From contig CALIQN010000070.1 in assembly GCA_938044045.1 (NCBI GenBank), positions 1-8,481 of the forward strand: a stretch of 8,481 nucleotides of DNA. Reading direction: 5' to 3'. Of the stretch, positions 1 through 7,181 are shown in pieces. The notes beneath the pieces are model-generated. The model did not search any database. It saw only the letters and a program-made list of their open reading frames with translations, and was not told the origin of the DNA. How positions within the stretch are numbered: position 1 is the stretch's first letter; every line of letters starts with the position of its first letter. Source of the DNA: an uncultured Peptococcaceae bacterium. Its GTDB lineage: Bacteria; Bacillota; Peptococcia; Peptococcales; Peptococcaceae. Made by a program: the position numbers and the translations under genes.

Positions 1-1
1 A

Positions 2-499
2 GCAGAAAAATATGGTCTAACACATAAGGCAGTCATTGCTAAAAATTATACTGATAAAATAATGTATGAAAAGGCGCTTGTAGAGGAATTAAGTCAACTT
101 GACTATGATTTAATTGTACTAGCAGGTTATATGAAAGTCTTGGGAGAGCATTTTTTAGCTTCTGTTCAGGTACCGATTATGAATATTCATCCATCTTTAT
201 TACCGAGTTTTCCTGGACTACATGCACAGAGACAGGCTTTAGAATATGGGGTCAAGTATACAGGTTGTACAGTACATTTTGTGGATAGCGGATTGGATAG
301 TGGTCCTATTATCCTTCAACGTGTTGTTGGTGTAGAGGATAATGATACAGAAGATACTTTGTCTTCACGTATTTTAAAAGAAGAACATAGACTTTATAGT
401 GAAGCGATTTCTCTTTTTGCTCAAAATAGATTACAGGTAAAAGGAAGATCAGTAGTGATTATGGCAGAGGGGGCACATTGTGAAGAGAGCGTTAATTAG
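2..499 (+). CDS. purN: Phosphoribosylglycinamide formyltransferase (GAR transformylase), 5'-truncated
   Basis: PurN transfers a formyl group from 10-formyltetrahydrofolate to GAR, giving FGAR, the third step of cytoplasmic de novo purine synthesis. The frame is open to the left edge (the first visible residues read AEKYGLTHKAVIAKNY), so the ATG at 62 is an internal methionine. By comparison with the roughly 185-210-residue family, about 45 N-terminal residues are missing, including the glycine-rich start that binds the GAR phosphate. The catalytic signature NIHPSLLPSFPG is present: Asn codon 182-184 and His codon 188-190 correspond to E. coli Asn106 and His108. LDSGPIILQ follows, with Asp codon 296-298 matching Asp144. 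LAGYMKVL is the usual strand before the active site. The C-terminal tail is short and its last 20 bases overlap purH, which suggests translational coupling. The identification is firm; only the start lies outside the window. Confidence 0.97.
   Translation, partial: AEKYGLTHKAVIAKNYTDKIMYEKALVEELSQLDYDLIVLAGYMKVLGEHFLASVQVPIMNIHPSLLPSFPGLHAQRQALEYGVKYTGCTVHFVDSGLDSGPIILQRVVGVEDNDTEDTLSSRILKEEHRLYSEAISLFAQNRLQVKGRSVVIMAEGAHCEESVN
467..473 (+). promoter_or_regulatory. Ribosome binding site for the GTG start of purH
   Basis: GAGGGGG lies inside the 3' end of purN, six bases before the GTG at 480. A stop codon in the purH frame at 456-458 excludes any upstream start, so this site together with the alignment of MKRALISVSDKT to PurH N-termini fixes the GTG start. 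Confidence 0.8.
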
Positions 500-2003
500 T
501 GTATCAGATAAGACGAATTTGGTTGATTTTGCCAAGGCACTTCAAGCGTTAGGTTATGAGTTGGTTTCAACTGGTGGAACTAAAAAAGTGTTGGAAGAGG
601 CTGAAATAGTGGTGAAAGGTATTTCAGAAATTACCCACTTTCCAGAAATATTAGATGGACGCGTGAAAACACTTCATCCAAATGTTCATGGTGGTATTTT
701 AGCAAAAGATACCAGTGAGCACATGACTGTTTTGAAAGAACATGATATTGTACCTATTGATTTAGTAGTGGTCAATCTTTATCCATTTGCTCAAACGATA
801 CAACGAGAAGATGTGACAATAGATGATGCTATTGAAAATATTGATATTGGTGGGCCAACAATGGTTCGTTCAGCTGCTAAAAATTATAGTAGAGTTATGG
901 TTGTTGTCAATCCAATGCGATATAACGATGTAATCGATAGCCTACAAAAAGGCGAAGTGACGTTAGCTTTTAGAGAAAAATTAGCCTTAGAAGCCTTTGA
1001 ACATACTGCCCTTTATGACACAATGATTGCTAACTATCTCAAAAAAGCTTTTAATGACACGACAGTAAGTGAAGAAAAAACTTTTGGTGGAAAACTTGAA
1101 AAAAGTTTGCGTTATGGTGAGAATCCTCATCAAAAAGCAGAATTTTATCGCACCAATCAAGGTAGAGGTACGATAGGAGATGCGAAATTATTAGGCGGGA
1201 AGGAATTATCTTATAATAATATTGTTGATTTAGATGCCGCTTGGCAGATGGTTAATGAATATAGTAAACCTGCTTGTGTCATTGTGAAACATACGAATCC
1301 TTGTGGTATTGCTTTGGGCGAAACGATTTTTGAAGCCTATAAACGTGCTTATGAGGCGGATAGTCTTTCTGCCTTTGGAGGTATTATTGCTTGCAACCAC
1401 CAGGTTGATTTTGATACAGCAAATGAAATCGTCAAAACTTTTATGGAAGCCATTGTCGCACCAAAATTTACCCAAGAAGCACTTGAGGTATTAAAGACAA
1501 AACCAAATTTACGTATTTTAGAAACAGAAACCTTACTAACTGATGCAAGCCCTTGGGTGGAAACAATAACAGGGGGCTACTTATTGCAAGAGCGTGATAA
1601 AGTAACTTTAGCCAAGGAAGACTTAAAGATAGTCACCAAGACAGGTGCTGATGATGCCTTGTTAGAAGAGCTTTTATTTGCTTGGCATGCAGTGAAGCAT
1701 GTGAAATCAAACGCTATAGTGGTGAGTAATAATTTTCAGACCCTTGGTGTTGGTGCGGGACAGATGAATCGTGTTGGTGCTTGTCAAATTGCTTTTGAAA
1801 AAGCAGGTGAAAAAGCTCATGGAGCAGTTTTAGCATCTGATGCTTTTTTTCCGTTTAAGGATAGTATAGAAGCTGCAAAAAAAGCAGGTATTAAGGCAAT
1901 TATTCAACCAGGCGGTTCAATTCGGGATGAAGAGGTCATTGCTTGTTGTGACGAAAATGATATTGCTATGGTATTTACTGGAATTCGACATTTCAAACAC
2001 TAG
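480..2003 (+). CDS. purH: Bifunctional AICAR formyltransferase / IMP cyclohydrolase
   Basis: PurH catalyses the last two steps to IMP: formylation of AICAR by 10-formyltetrahydrofolate, then ring closure of FAICAR. The 507-residue length is normal for the family. Residues 1 to about 130 form the MGS-like cyclohydrolase domain, with STGGTKKVL near residue 30, GRVKTLHPNVHGG near 61-73, LVVVNLYPF, and NIDIGGPTMVRSAAKN. The rest is the transformylase domain, with SLRYGENPHQKAEFY, the catalytic VKHTNPCG (Lys270-His271), SAFGGIIACN, and the C-terminal LASDAFFPF, IIQPGGSIRDEE and MVFTGIRHFKH. Translation starts at GTG, 20 bases inside purN, a common coupling arrangement in purine operons. The stop codon overlaps the purD ribosome binding site. 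There is no sign of truncation or of missing active-site residues. Confidence 0.98.
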   Translation: MKRALISVSDKTNLVDFAKALQALGYELVSTGGTKKVLEEAEIVVKGISEITHFPEILDGRVKTLHPNVHGGILAKDTSEHMTVLKEHDIVPIDLVVVNLYPFAQTIQREDVTIDDAIENIDIGGPTMVRSAAKNYSRVMVVVNPMRYNDVIDSLQKGEVTLAFREKLALEAFEHTALYDTMIANYLKKAFNDTTVSEEKTFGGKLEKSLRYGENPHQKAEFYRTNQGRGTIGDAKLLGGKELSYNNIVDLDAAWQMVNEYSKPACVIVKHTNPCGIALGETIFEAYKRAYEADSLSAFGGIIACNHQVDFDTANEIVKTFMEAIVAPKFTQEALEVLKTKPNLRILETETLLTDASPWVETITGGYLLQERDKVTLAKEDLKIVTKTGADDALLEELLFAWHAVKHVKSNAIVVSNNFQTLGVGAGQMNRVGACQIAFEKAGEKAHGAVLASDAFFPFKDSIEAAKKAGIKAIIQPGGSIRDEEVIACCDENDIAMVFTGIRHFKH

Positions 2004-2007
2004 GAGG
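2002..2007 (+). promoter_or_regulatory. Ribosome binding site of purD, overlapping the purH stop
   Basis: AGGAGG shares two bases with the purH TAG stop (2001-2003) and sits four bases before the ATG at 2012. Ribosomes finishing purH would be placed directly on it, which fits coupled translation. The four-base spacing is a little short, but the extended purine run AGGAGGAAG makes the exact register uncertain. Confidence 0.8.
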
Positions 2008-2011
2008 AAGT

Positions 2012-3289
2012 ATGAAAATACTTGTAATTGGTTCAGGTGGGCGTGAGCATGCTATTTTATGGAAACTTAGTCAAAGTCCTAAAGTGAGTGAACTTTATGT
2101 TGCTCCAGGTAACGATGGAATGGATGAGCTGGCAAAGCGTGTAGCAATCCCAGTAGAAAATTTGGAGGATTTGGCAGAATTTGCTAAAAACAATGAAATA
2201 GATTTAACAATCGTTGGACCAGAGGTACCCCTTGTTTTAGGTGTAGTCGATGTATTTGAAAAGGCAGGTTTACGCTGTTTTGGACCATCCAAAAAGGCAG
2301 CACAAATAGAAGGCAGTAAAGCTTTTTCTAAAAATTTGATGCAGAAATATAACATACCAACAGCACAATATGCTGTTCATAGCCAAGTAGAAGAAGCAAA
2401 AGCGTACGCAGATACCTTAGGCTATCCTTGTGTGGTTAAGGCTGATGGTTTGGCTGCTGGGAAAGGTGTAATTATTTGTCAGGATGCGGAAGAAGCCAGT
2501 AGAGCGATTGAGGATATGCTGATAGATAATGCTTTTGGTGATGCAGGTGCAAGGGTAGTCATAGAAGAGTTTCTTCAAGGTGAAGAAGTTAGTATCTTGG
2601 CGTTTTCTGACGGTAAGACGGTAGTACCAATGGTATCAAGTCAAGACCATAAGCGTATTTTTGATCATGACAGAGGGCCTAACACCGGTGGCATGGGTGC
2701 CTATTCGCCAGCACCAATTTATACAGAAGAAGTCGCGAAGTTTACCCAAACTGATATTTTGGAAAGAACTGTTGAGGCGATGGCTAAAGAGGGGGCAACC
2801 TTTAAAGGTATCTTATATGCTGGGCTTATGGTGACTGATAAGGGTGTCAAGGTTTTGGAATTCAATGCACGTTTTGGAGATCCTGAGACCCAACCAGTCT
2901 TAGCACGCCTTGAAAGTGATTTGGTGGAAATTGTGGAAGCAGTGATTGATGAACGTTTAGATAGTGTCGATATTTCTTGGAAAAATGAGGCAAGTGTTTG
3001 TGTTATTTTAGCCTCCAAAGGCTATCCAGAAAGCTCTTCAAAAGGTGATACGATTACTGGATTAGAAAAAATTGACGATATTAGCGTAAAGGTTTTTCAT
3101 TCAGGTACGAAACGCAACGAAGCTGGTGACTTTGTTACCAATGGTGGACGAGTTTTAGGGGTAACAGCAATTGACGAAGATATAGAAGGTGCTATCAGTC
3201 GAGCTTATCAAGCTGTCGAAAAGATTAGTTTTGATGGTATGCAGTATCGAAGTGATATTGGTGCTAGAGCAATTGCTAGGAGGAAGTAA
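2012..3289 (+). CDS. purD: Phosphoribosylamine--glycine ligase (GAR synthetase)
   Basis: PurD joins glycine to 5-phosphoribosylamine using ATP, giving GAR, the second step of purine synthesis and the substrate of PurN encoded just upstream. The protein has 425 residues, normal for a monofunctional bacterial PurD. The N-terminal domain opens with KILVIGSGGREHAILWKL and contains APGNDGM and IVGPEVPLVLG. The ATP-grasp region follows, with VVKADGLAAGKGV near residues 141-153, GARVVIEEFLQGEE, SQDHKRIFDHDRGPNTGGMGAY, and the metal-binding stretch EFNARFGDPETQ near residue 283. The C-terminal domain ends with TNGGRVLGV and YRSDIGARAI. The start is set by the strong ribosome binding site at the end of purH. 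The last codons (RRK) carry the ribosome binding site of purL. Nothing is missing, and no fusion to PurM or PurN is present. Confidence 0.98.
   Translation: MKILVIGSGGREHAILWKLSQSPKVSELYVAPGNDGMDELAKRVAIPVENLEDLAEFAKNNEIDLTIVGPEVPLVLGVVDVFEKAGLRCFGPSKKAAQIEGSKAFSKNLMQKYNIPTAQYAVHSQVEEAKAYADTLGYPCVVKADGLAAGKGVIICQDAEEASRAIEDMLIDNAFGDAGARVVIEEFLQGEEVSILAFSDGKTVVPMVSSQDHKRIFDHDRGPNTGGMGAYSPAPIYTEEVAKFTQTDILERTVEAMAKEGATFKGILYAGLMVTDKGVKVLEFNARFGDPETQPVLARLESDLVEIVEAVIDERLDSVDISWKNEASVCVILASKGYPESSSKGDTITGLEKIDDISVKVFHSGTKRNEAGDFVTNGGRVLGVTAIDEDIEGAISRAYQAVEKISFDGMQYRSDIGARAIARRK
3278..3283 (+). promoter_or_regulatory. Ribosome binding site that sets the purL start
   Basis: AGGAGG falls within the terminal Arg-Arg-Lys codons of purD and stands seven bases before the ATG at 3291. 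It shows that purL starts there. The same frame is open back to an ATG at 3189 inside purD, but that ATG lacks a comparable site. Confidence 0.85.
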
Positions 3290-3290
3290 A

Positions 3291-6200
3291 ATGACGCAAG
3301 TGTATCGCTATTATGTGGAAAGAAAAAAAGATTATCGTTCTGGTGCCAATGCTTTAAAAGAAAACTTAAAAAGAGACCTTAATATTATGATTGAGGCTTT
3401 AAATTTACTTGAGCGTTATGATATTGAGCTAGAAGAAGATTTCTCCACTAATAAACGATTTCGAGCAATTTTGGCAGAGCCACAGACAGATGATCTTTAT
3501 TTAGAGACCTATGATTTTGATAAGGAAGCTTGGACGTTTGCGATTGAAGCCATTCCTGGACAATATGATCAACGTGCTGATTCCTGTGCACAATGTATAG
3601 AGGTTATTAGTGAAAAAAGACCACAGGTGAGAGTAGCTCAAGTCTATTCTATTAAGGCGAACTTGAGTACAGAGGATAAAGAGAAAATCAAAGCTTACCT
3701 CATCAATCCTGTGGAATCTCGTCAAGCGAGTCTGGATAAACCAGCTAGTTTAGAGACTTTTGTACCAAATGTGGCTGCTGTTCCAGTGATAGATGGCTTT
3801 TGTGAGGCCAGTGTAGAGGGTTTGGAAAAAATTCTCAAAGAGTATCATTTAGCAATGGATATAGAGGATATCCAATATATGCAAGGCTATTTTAGAGATG
3901 AAGAGAAGAGAGAACCAACAGAAACAGAGCTTCGTGTTATAGATACTTATTGGTCTGATCATTGTCGCCATACGACATTTAATACGGAATTGACTGCTAT
4001 TGATATTGAGGATGAGCGAGTACAAGCGAGTTATGACACTTATCTTTCTTTAAGGGAAGAAGTATATGGCGAAAAAGCAAGTAAGCGTCCAAAAACTTTG
4101 ATGGATATAGCGACTTTATCAACCAAGGTTTTAAAAAAACGTGATGAAGTTGTGGGATTGGATGAAAGTGAAGAGATTAATGCTTGTAGTGTAAAGGTAG
4201 CGATAGAGACCACAAAGGGTACAGAAGATTGGCTCTATATGTTTAAAAATGAGACCCACAACCATCCTACTGAAATAGAACCTTTTGGTGGGGCTGCGAC
4301 TTGTCTAGGTGGTGCCATTCGCGATCCTTTATCTGGACGTTCTTATGTTTATCAAGGTTTACGTTTGACAGGGGCGAGTAATCCATTAACACCACTTTCT
4401 CAAACAAGGGCAGGAAAACTTTCTCAAAGACAGATTTGCACCCTTTCTGCTAAAGGTTTTTCTTCTTATGGTAATCAGATTGGTTTGGCAACAGGTCTAG
4501 TTGATGAAGTTTATCATAAAGGCTATGAAGCAAAACGCATGGAAGTAGGTGCGGTCATTGCTGCTGCACCAGCAAAAAATGTTGTGCGTCAAAGACCGGA
4601 AAAAGGGGATTTAGTCATCTTAGTTGGTGGCCGTACTGGTAGGGATGGCTGTGGTGGTGCCACAGGTTCCTCTAAAACCCATACAGAAGAGTCTTTGCAA
4701 ACAGCTGGTGCTGAGGTACAAAAAGGTAACCCAGTAGAAGAACGGAAAATCCAAAGATTGTTTAGAAATCCTAAATTGTCTACCATGATAAAAAGATGTA
4801 ATGACTTTGGTGCTGGTGGCGTCTCTGTCTCAGTAGGTGAACTAGCAGATGGTTTGGAAATCTATCTTGACCGTGTGCCTAAAAAATATGTTGGACTTTC
4901 ACCTACAGAGTTAGCAATTTCTGAGTCTCAAGAAAGAATGAGTTGTGTCATCGACAAAAAAGATTGGGAAAGTTTTCAACAAATGGCAATAGCAGAGAAT
5001 TTGGAAGCTACTGTTATTGCGCAAGTGACAGATGATGACACCATCACCATGCGATACTTTGATGAAACAGTGGTTTCTTTACAGAGAAGTTTTGTCGATT
5101 CTGCAGGTGCGAAGAAAAAGGCTCAGGTTAAGGTAAACAAAAATGGTGACTTTGCCGAGGTTTCTTATGGCAATACCTTTAAAGAAGTTTCTGTGAGCTT
5201 ACTTCAAAATTTAAATATTGCTTCAAAAAGAGGTTTGATTGAAAACTTTGATGCTTCTATAGGTGCAGGCAGTGTGCTCATGCCATTGGGTGGTAATAAC
5301 CAATTAACACCAAGTCAAGTCATGGCAGCAAAGTTGCCTTTAGAAGATGATGAGACTTCAGCAACGAGCCTTTTTACCTATGGCTTTGATGTTGATATAT
5401 CTGCAACGAATCCTTATCTGGGCGCTTATTCGGCTGTTTTGGAATCTATGTGTAAGTTGATGGCAAGTGGTTTGGAGCAAAAACAAGTCTATCTTTCTTT
5501 ACAGGAATATTTCCCAAGATTGGGTCAAGATAGTTTGCGTTGGGGCAAGCCATTTCAAGCGCTTTTAGGTGCTTTTCAAGCACAAATGGACTTTAAAGTA
5601 CCTGCCATAGGTGGCAAGGATTCTATGAGTGGCAGTTTTGAAGAGCTTGATGTGCCTTCGACACTGATTTCTTTTGCCACAGCGATTACTGAAGCTGATA
5701 AAGTAATTTCAAGTGATTTTAAAGAGGCTAATAGTAAGCTATATTTATTTGGCCTACCAATGAAAGATAGTTTGCAAATTGATACAGAAGCTTTAGCAGA
5801 TGCTTGGAATGCTTTAAATCAAGCCATGAGAGAGGGCAAGATAAAATCTGCTTGGGCGGTATCACGTGGTGGTATTTTAGAAGGTCTTTATAAAATGGCT
5901 TTTGGTAGCAGTATTGGTTTTTCAATTTCGCCAGAATTTACCCTTAAAGAATTGACAAAGAAAAATTATGGCAAGATTATCATTGAATCTAGTGAAGCCT
6001 TAGAAGAAGCGTATTTTATAGCCTTAGGTGCGACTTCAGAAGATAAGATGGTAGCGTTTGGTGATGAAAAACTCGAACTTGAGGCCTTAAGGATAGCATG
6101 GGAGGCGCCATTAGAATCTGTCTATCCAACTCAAGTGGCACATCAATCAGATGAAGTGGTAGAAACAATCAGCTACCCACAAAGAAGTCAACTGGTGATT

Positions 6201-7022
6201 CAAACAAAAGTGGCGAAACCTTTGGCAGTGATACCAGTATTTCCTGGTACCAATTGTGAATACGATACTAAAAAGCAAGTATTACAAGCAGGTGGCAGTG
6301 TCGAAACTGTATTGATTTCCAATCTCACACCTGATTTGTTGAAAGATAGTGTCCATAGACTCGAACAAGCTTTGTTACGAGCAAATATGCTCATCTTACC
6401 AGGAGGATTTTCTTTTGGTGATGAGCCAGATGGTTCAGGGAAGTTTATTGCAACGTTTTTGAAACATGAAAAACTTAAATATGCCATTGAGAACTTGCTT
6501 TATAAACGTGATGGTTTAGCCTTAGGGATATGTAATGGCTTTCAAGCTTTAATCAAGCTTGGACTATTACCTTATGGTGAAATAAGGGATGTTGATGAAG
6601 CTGCGCCTACCTTAACGTTTAATGCGATTGGTCGTCACCAATCTGCTTATGTTAAGACAAGGATTGCTTCTGTGCATTCACCTTGGCTCAGAAAGGTTGA
6701 AGTTGGAGAGATTCACACCATTCCAATTTCTCATGGCGAAGGTCGTTTTATTTGCAACGATGAGGTATTACAAACCTTGATTGAAAATGGGCAAATTGCA
6801 ACCCAATATGTCAATGATGCTGGCCAAGCAAGCATGTCTATTAAACATAACCCTAACGCTTCTCGCCTAGCCATAGAAGGTTTGATTAGTAAAGATGGCC
6901 GTATTTTAGGCAAGATGGGGCATAGTGAACGTGTTGGTAATTGTATTACTAAAAATATCTATGGCAATAAAAAACAACATTTGTTTGAAAGTGGCGTAAG
7001 TTACTTTACAGGAGAAGAATAA
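3291..7022 (+). CDS. purL: Phosphoribosylformylglycinamidine synthase, long single-chain form with fused glutaminase
   Basis: This enzyme converts FGAR, glutamine and ATP to FGAM, the fourth step of the pathway. It has 1243 residues and combines in one chain what Bacillus splits into PurS, PurQ and small PurL. The N-terminal PurS-like region (VYRYYVERKKDY onward) leads to a linker with TYWSDHCRHTTF (His224). The first AIRS-like half carries FKNETHNHPTEIEPFGGAA, GGRTGRDGCGGATGSSK, NDFGAGGVSVSVGELADG and ISESQERMS. The second half carries PAIGGKDSMSG near residue 770. The class I glutamine amidotransferase domain (about residue 975 to the end) has IPVFPGTNCEYDT, LPGGFSFGDE, the nucleophile Cys1081 in GICNGFQAL, HGEGRF (His1148), and GHSER with His1211 and Glu1213 as likely triad members. 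All key residues are present. The chosen ATG follows purD by one base; starting at 3189 would add 34 residues encoded inside purD with no PurL character. It is the last gene of the operon. Confidence 0.97.
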   Translation: MTQVYRYYVERKKDYRSGANALKENLKRDLNIMIEALNLLERYDIELEEDFSTNKRFRAILAEPQTDDLYLETYDFDKEAWTFAIEAIPGQYDQRADSCAQCIEVISEKRPQVRVAQVYSIKANLSTEDKEKIKAYLINPVESRQASLDKPASLETFVPNVAAVPVIDGFCEASVEGLEKILKEYHLAMDIEDIQYMQGYFRDEEKREPTETELRVIDTYWSDHCRHTTFNTELTAIDIEDERVQASYDTYLSLREEVYGEKASKRPKTLMDIATLSTKVLKKRDEVVGLDESEEINACSVKVAIETTKGTEDWLYMFKNETHNHPTEIEPFGGAATCLGGAIRDPLSGRSYVYQGLRLTGASNPLTPLSQTRAGKLSQRQICTLSAKGFSSYGNQIGLATGLVDEVYHKGYEAKRMEVGAVIAAAPAKNVVRQRPEKGDLVILVGGRTGRDGCGGATGSSKTHTEESLQTAGAEVQKGNPVEERKIQRLFRNPKLSTMIKRCNDFGAGGVSVSVGELADGLEIYLDRVPKKYVGLSPTELAISESQERMSCVIDKKDWESFQQMAIAENLEATVIAQVTDDDTITMRYFDETVVSLQRSFVDSAGAKKKAQVKVNKNGDFAEVSYGNTFKEVSVSLLQNLNIASKRGLIENFDASIGAGSVLMPLGGNNQLTPSQVMAAKLPLEDDETSATSLFTYGFDVDISATNPYLGAYSAVLESMCKLMASGLEQKQVYLSLQEYFPRLGQDSLRWGKPFQALLGAFQAQMDFKVPAIGGKDSMSGSFEELDVPSTLISFATAITEADKVISSDFKEANSKLYLFGLPMKDSLQIDTEALADAWNALNQAMREGKIKSAWAVSRGGILEGLYKMAFGSSIGFSISPEFTLKELTKKNYGKIIIESSEALEEAYFIALGATSEDKMVAFGDEKLELEALRIAWEAPLESVYPTQVAHQSDEVVETISYPQRSQLVIQTKVAKPLAVIPVFPGTNCEYDTKKQVLQAGGSVETVLISNLTPDLLKDSVHRLEQALLRANMLILPGGFSFGDEPDGSGKFIATFLKHEKLKYAIENLLYKRDGLALGICNGFQALIKLGLLPYGEIRDVDEAAPTLTFNAIGRHQSAYVKTRIASVHSPWLRKVEVGEIHTIPISHGEGRFICNDEVLQTLIENGQIATQYVNDAGQASMSIKHNPNASRLAIEGLISKDGRILGKMGHSERVGNCITKNIYGNKKQHLFESGVSYFTGEE

Positions 7023-7030
7023 ATTATTTG

Positions 7031-7069
7031 GAGGCTAGCACACAAGTTTGGTGTGCTAGCCTCTTTTTT
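7031..7069 (+). terminator. Rho-independent terminator of the pur operon
   Basis: A perfect 13-bp inverted repeat (GAGGCTAGCACAC at 7031-7043, its complement at 7051-7063) encloses a seven-base loop and is followed directly by six T residues. It starts nine bases after the purL stop. It should end transcription of the purine genes and isolate them from the next gene. On the minus strand the hairpin is not followed by a clean T run, so it looks one-directional. Confidence 0.95.
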
Positions 7070-7106
7070 AGAAAAATAATAAAATAAATTAAAAAGAAAG
7101 TCATAT

Positions 7107-7122
7107 TGTTGTTTGAACAACA
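7107..7122. promoter_or_regulatory. 16-base inverted repeat, candidate operator
   Basis: TGTTGTT-TG-AACAACA is a perfect seven-base dyad with a two-base centre, lying between the purine terminator and the DUF1858/DUF438 gene. Read as TGTTG-N6-CAACA it has the geometry of CRP/FNR-family sites (five-base half-sites, six-base spacer), though the half-site differs from the classic TGTGA. Its centre (about 7114.5) lies near -23 relative to a start from the first TATAAT, a repressor-like position, or near -41 relative to a start from the second TATAAT, the class II activator position. The dyad is seen directly; the regulator and its sign are inferred. It has no following T run, so it is not a terminator. 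Confidence 0.45.
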
Positions 7123-7125
7123 TAC

Positions 7126-7148
7126 TATAATAGGAATTAATCTATAAT
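7126..7148 (+). promoter_or_regulatory. Candidate promoter -10 elements for the DUF438 gene
   Basis: Two exact TATAAT hexamers occur at 7126-7131 and 7143-7148, 51 and 34 bases before the start codon. Neither has a recognisable TTGACA-like hexamer 16-18 bases upstream, and neither has an extended TGn motif. TTGTTG at 7106-7111 is 14 bases from the first, too close for a normal promoter. A new promoter is expected here because a strong terminator lies just upstream. The weak -35 region suggests that transcription depends on a regulator. Which hexamer is used cannot be decided from sequence. Confidence 0.5.
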
Positions 7149-7167
7149 AAAGCTATGAATTAGAGAT

Positions 7168-7174
7168 AAGGAGG
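7168..7174 (+). promoter_or_regulatory. Ribosome binding site of the DUF1858/DUF438 gene
   Basis: AAGGAGG is a near-perfect anti-16S match placed seven bases before the ATG at 7182, which supports that start. The encoded N-terminus AKKIDLTKTVFEL also fits the beginning of a DUF1858 domain with no missing residues. Confidence 0.85.
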
Positions 7175-7181
7175 CTATATT

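Noticed and set aside
62..64. ATG at 62 as the start of purN
   Set aside because: The same frame is open to the left edge and encodes PurN-like residues, so this methionine is internal. The gene is truncated by the window, not short.
2719..3018. 99-codon minus-strand open frame within purD
   Set aside because: It is antisense to a well-conserved purD region, is serine/threonine-rich as expected for a codon shadow, and has no supporting ribosome binding site or recognisable domain.
6200..6487. 95-codon minus-strand open frame within purL
   Set aside because: It lies opposite the conserved glutaminase domain of PurL and has no recognisable protein features; it is a shadow frame.
7106..7111. 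TTGTTG as the -35 element of the promoter at 7126
   Set aside because: The spacer would be only 14 bases, too short for a normal vegetative promoter, and the hexamer overlaps the inverted repeat.
7030..7177. GGAGGCTA repeated at 7030-7037 and 7170-7177
   Set aside because: Eight shared bases, one copy in the terminator stem and one in a ribosome binding site, are readily explained by chance and by the purine-rich consensus; the flanks do not match.
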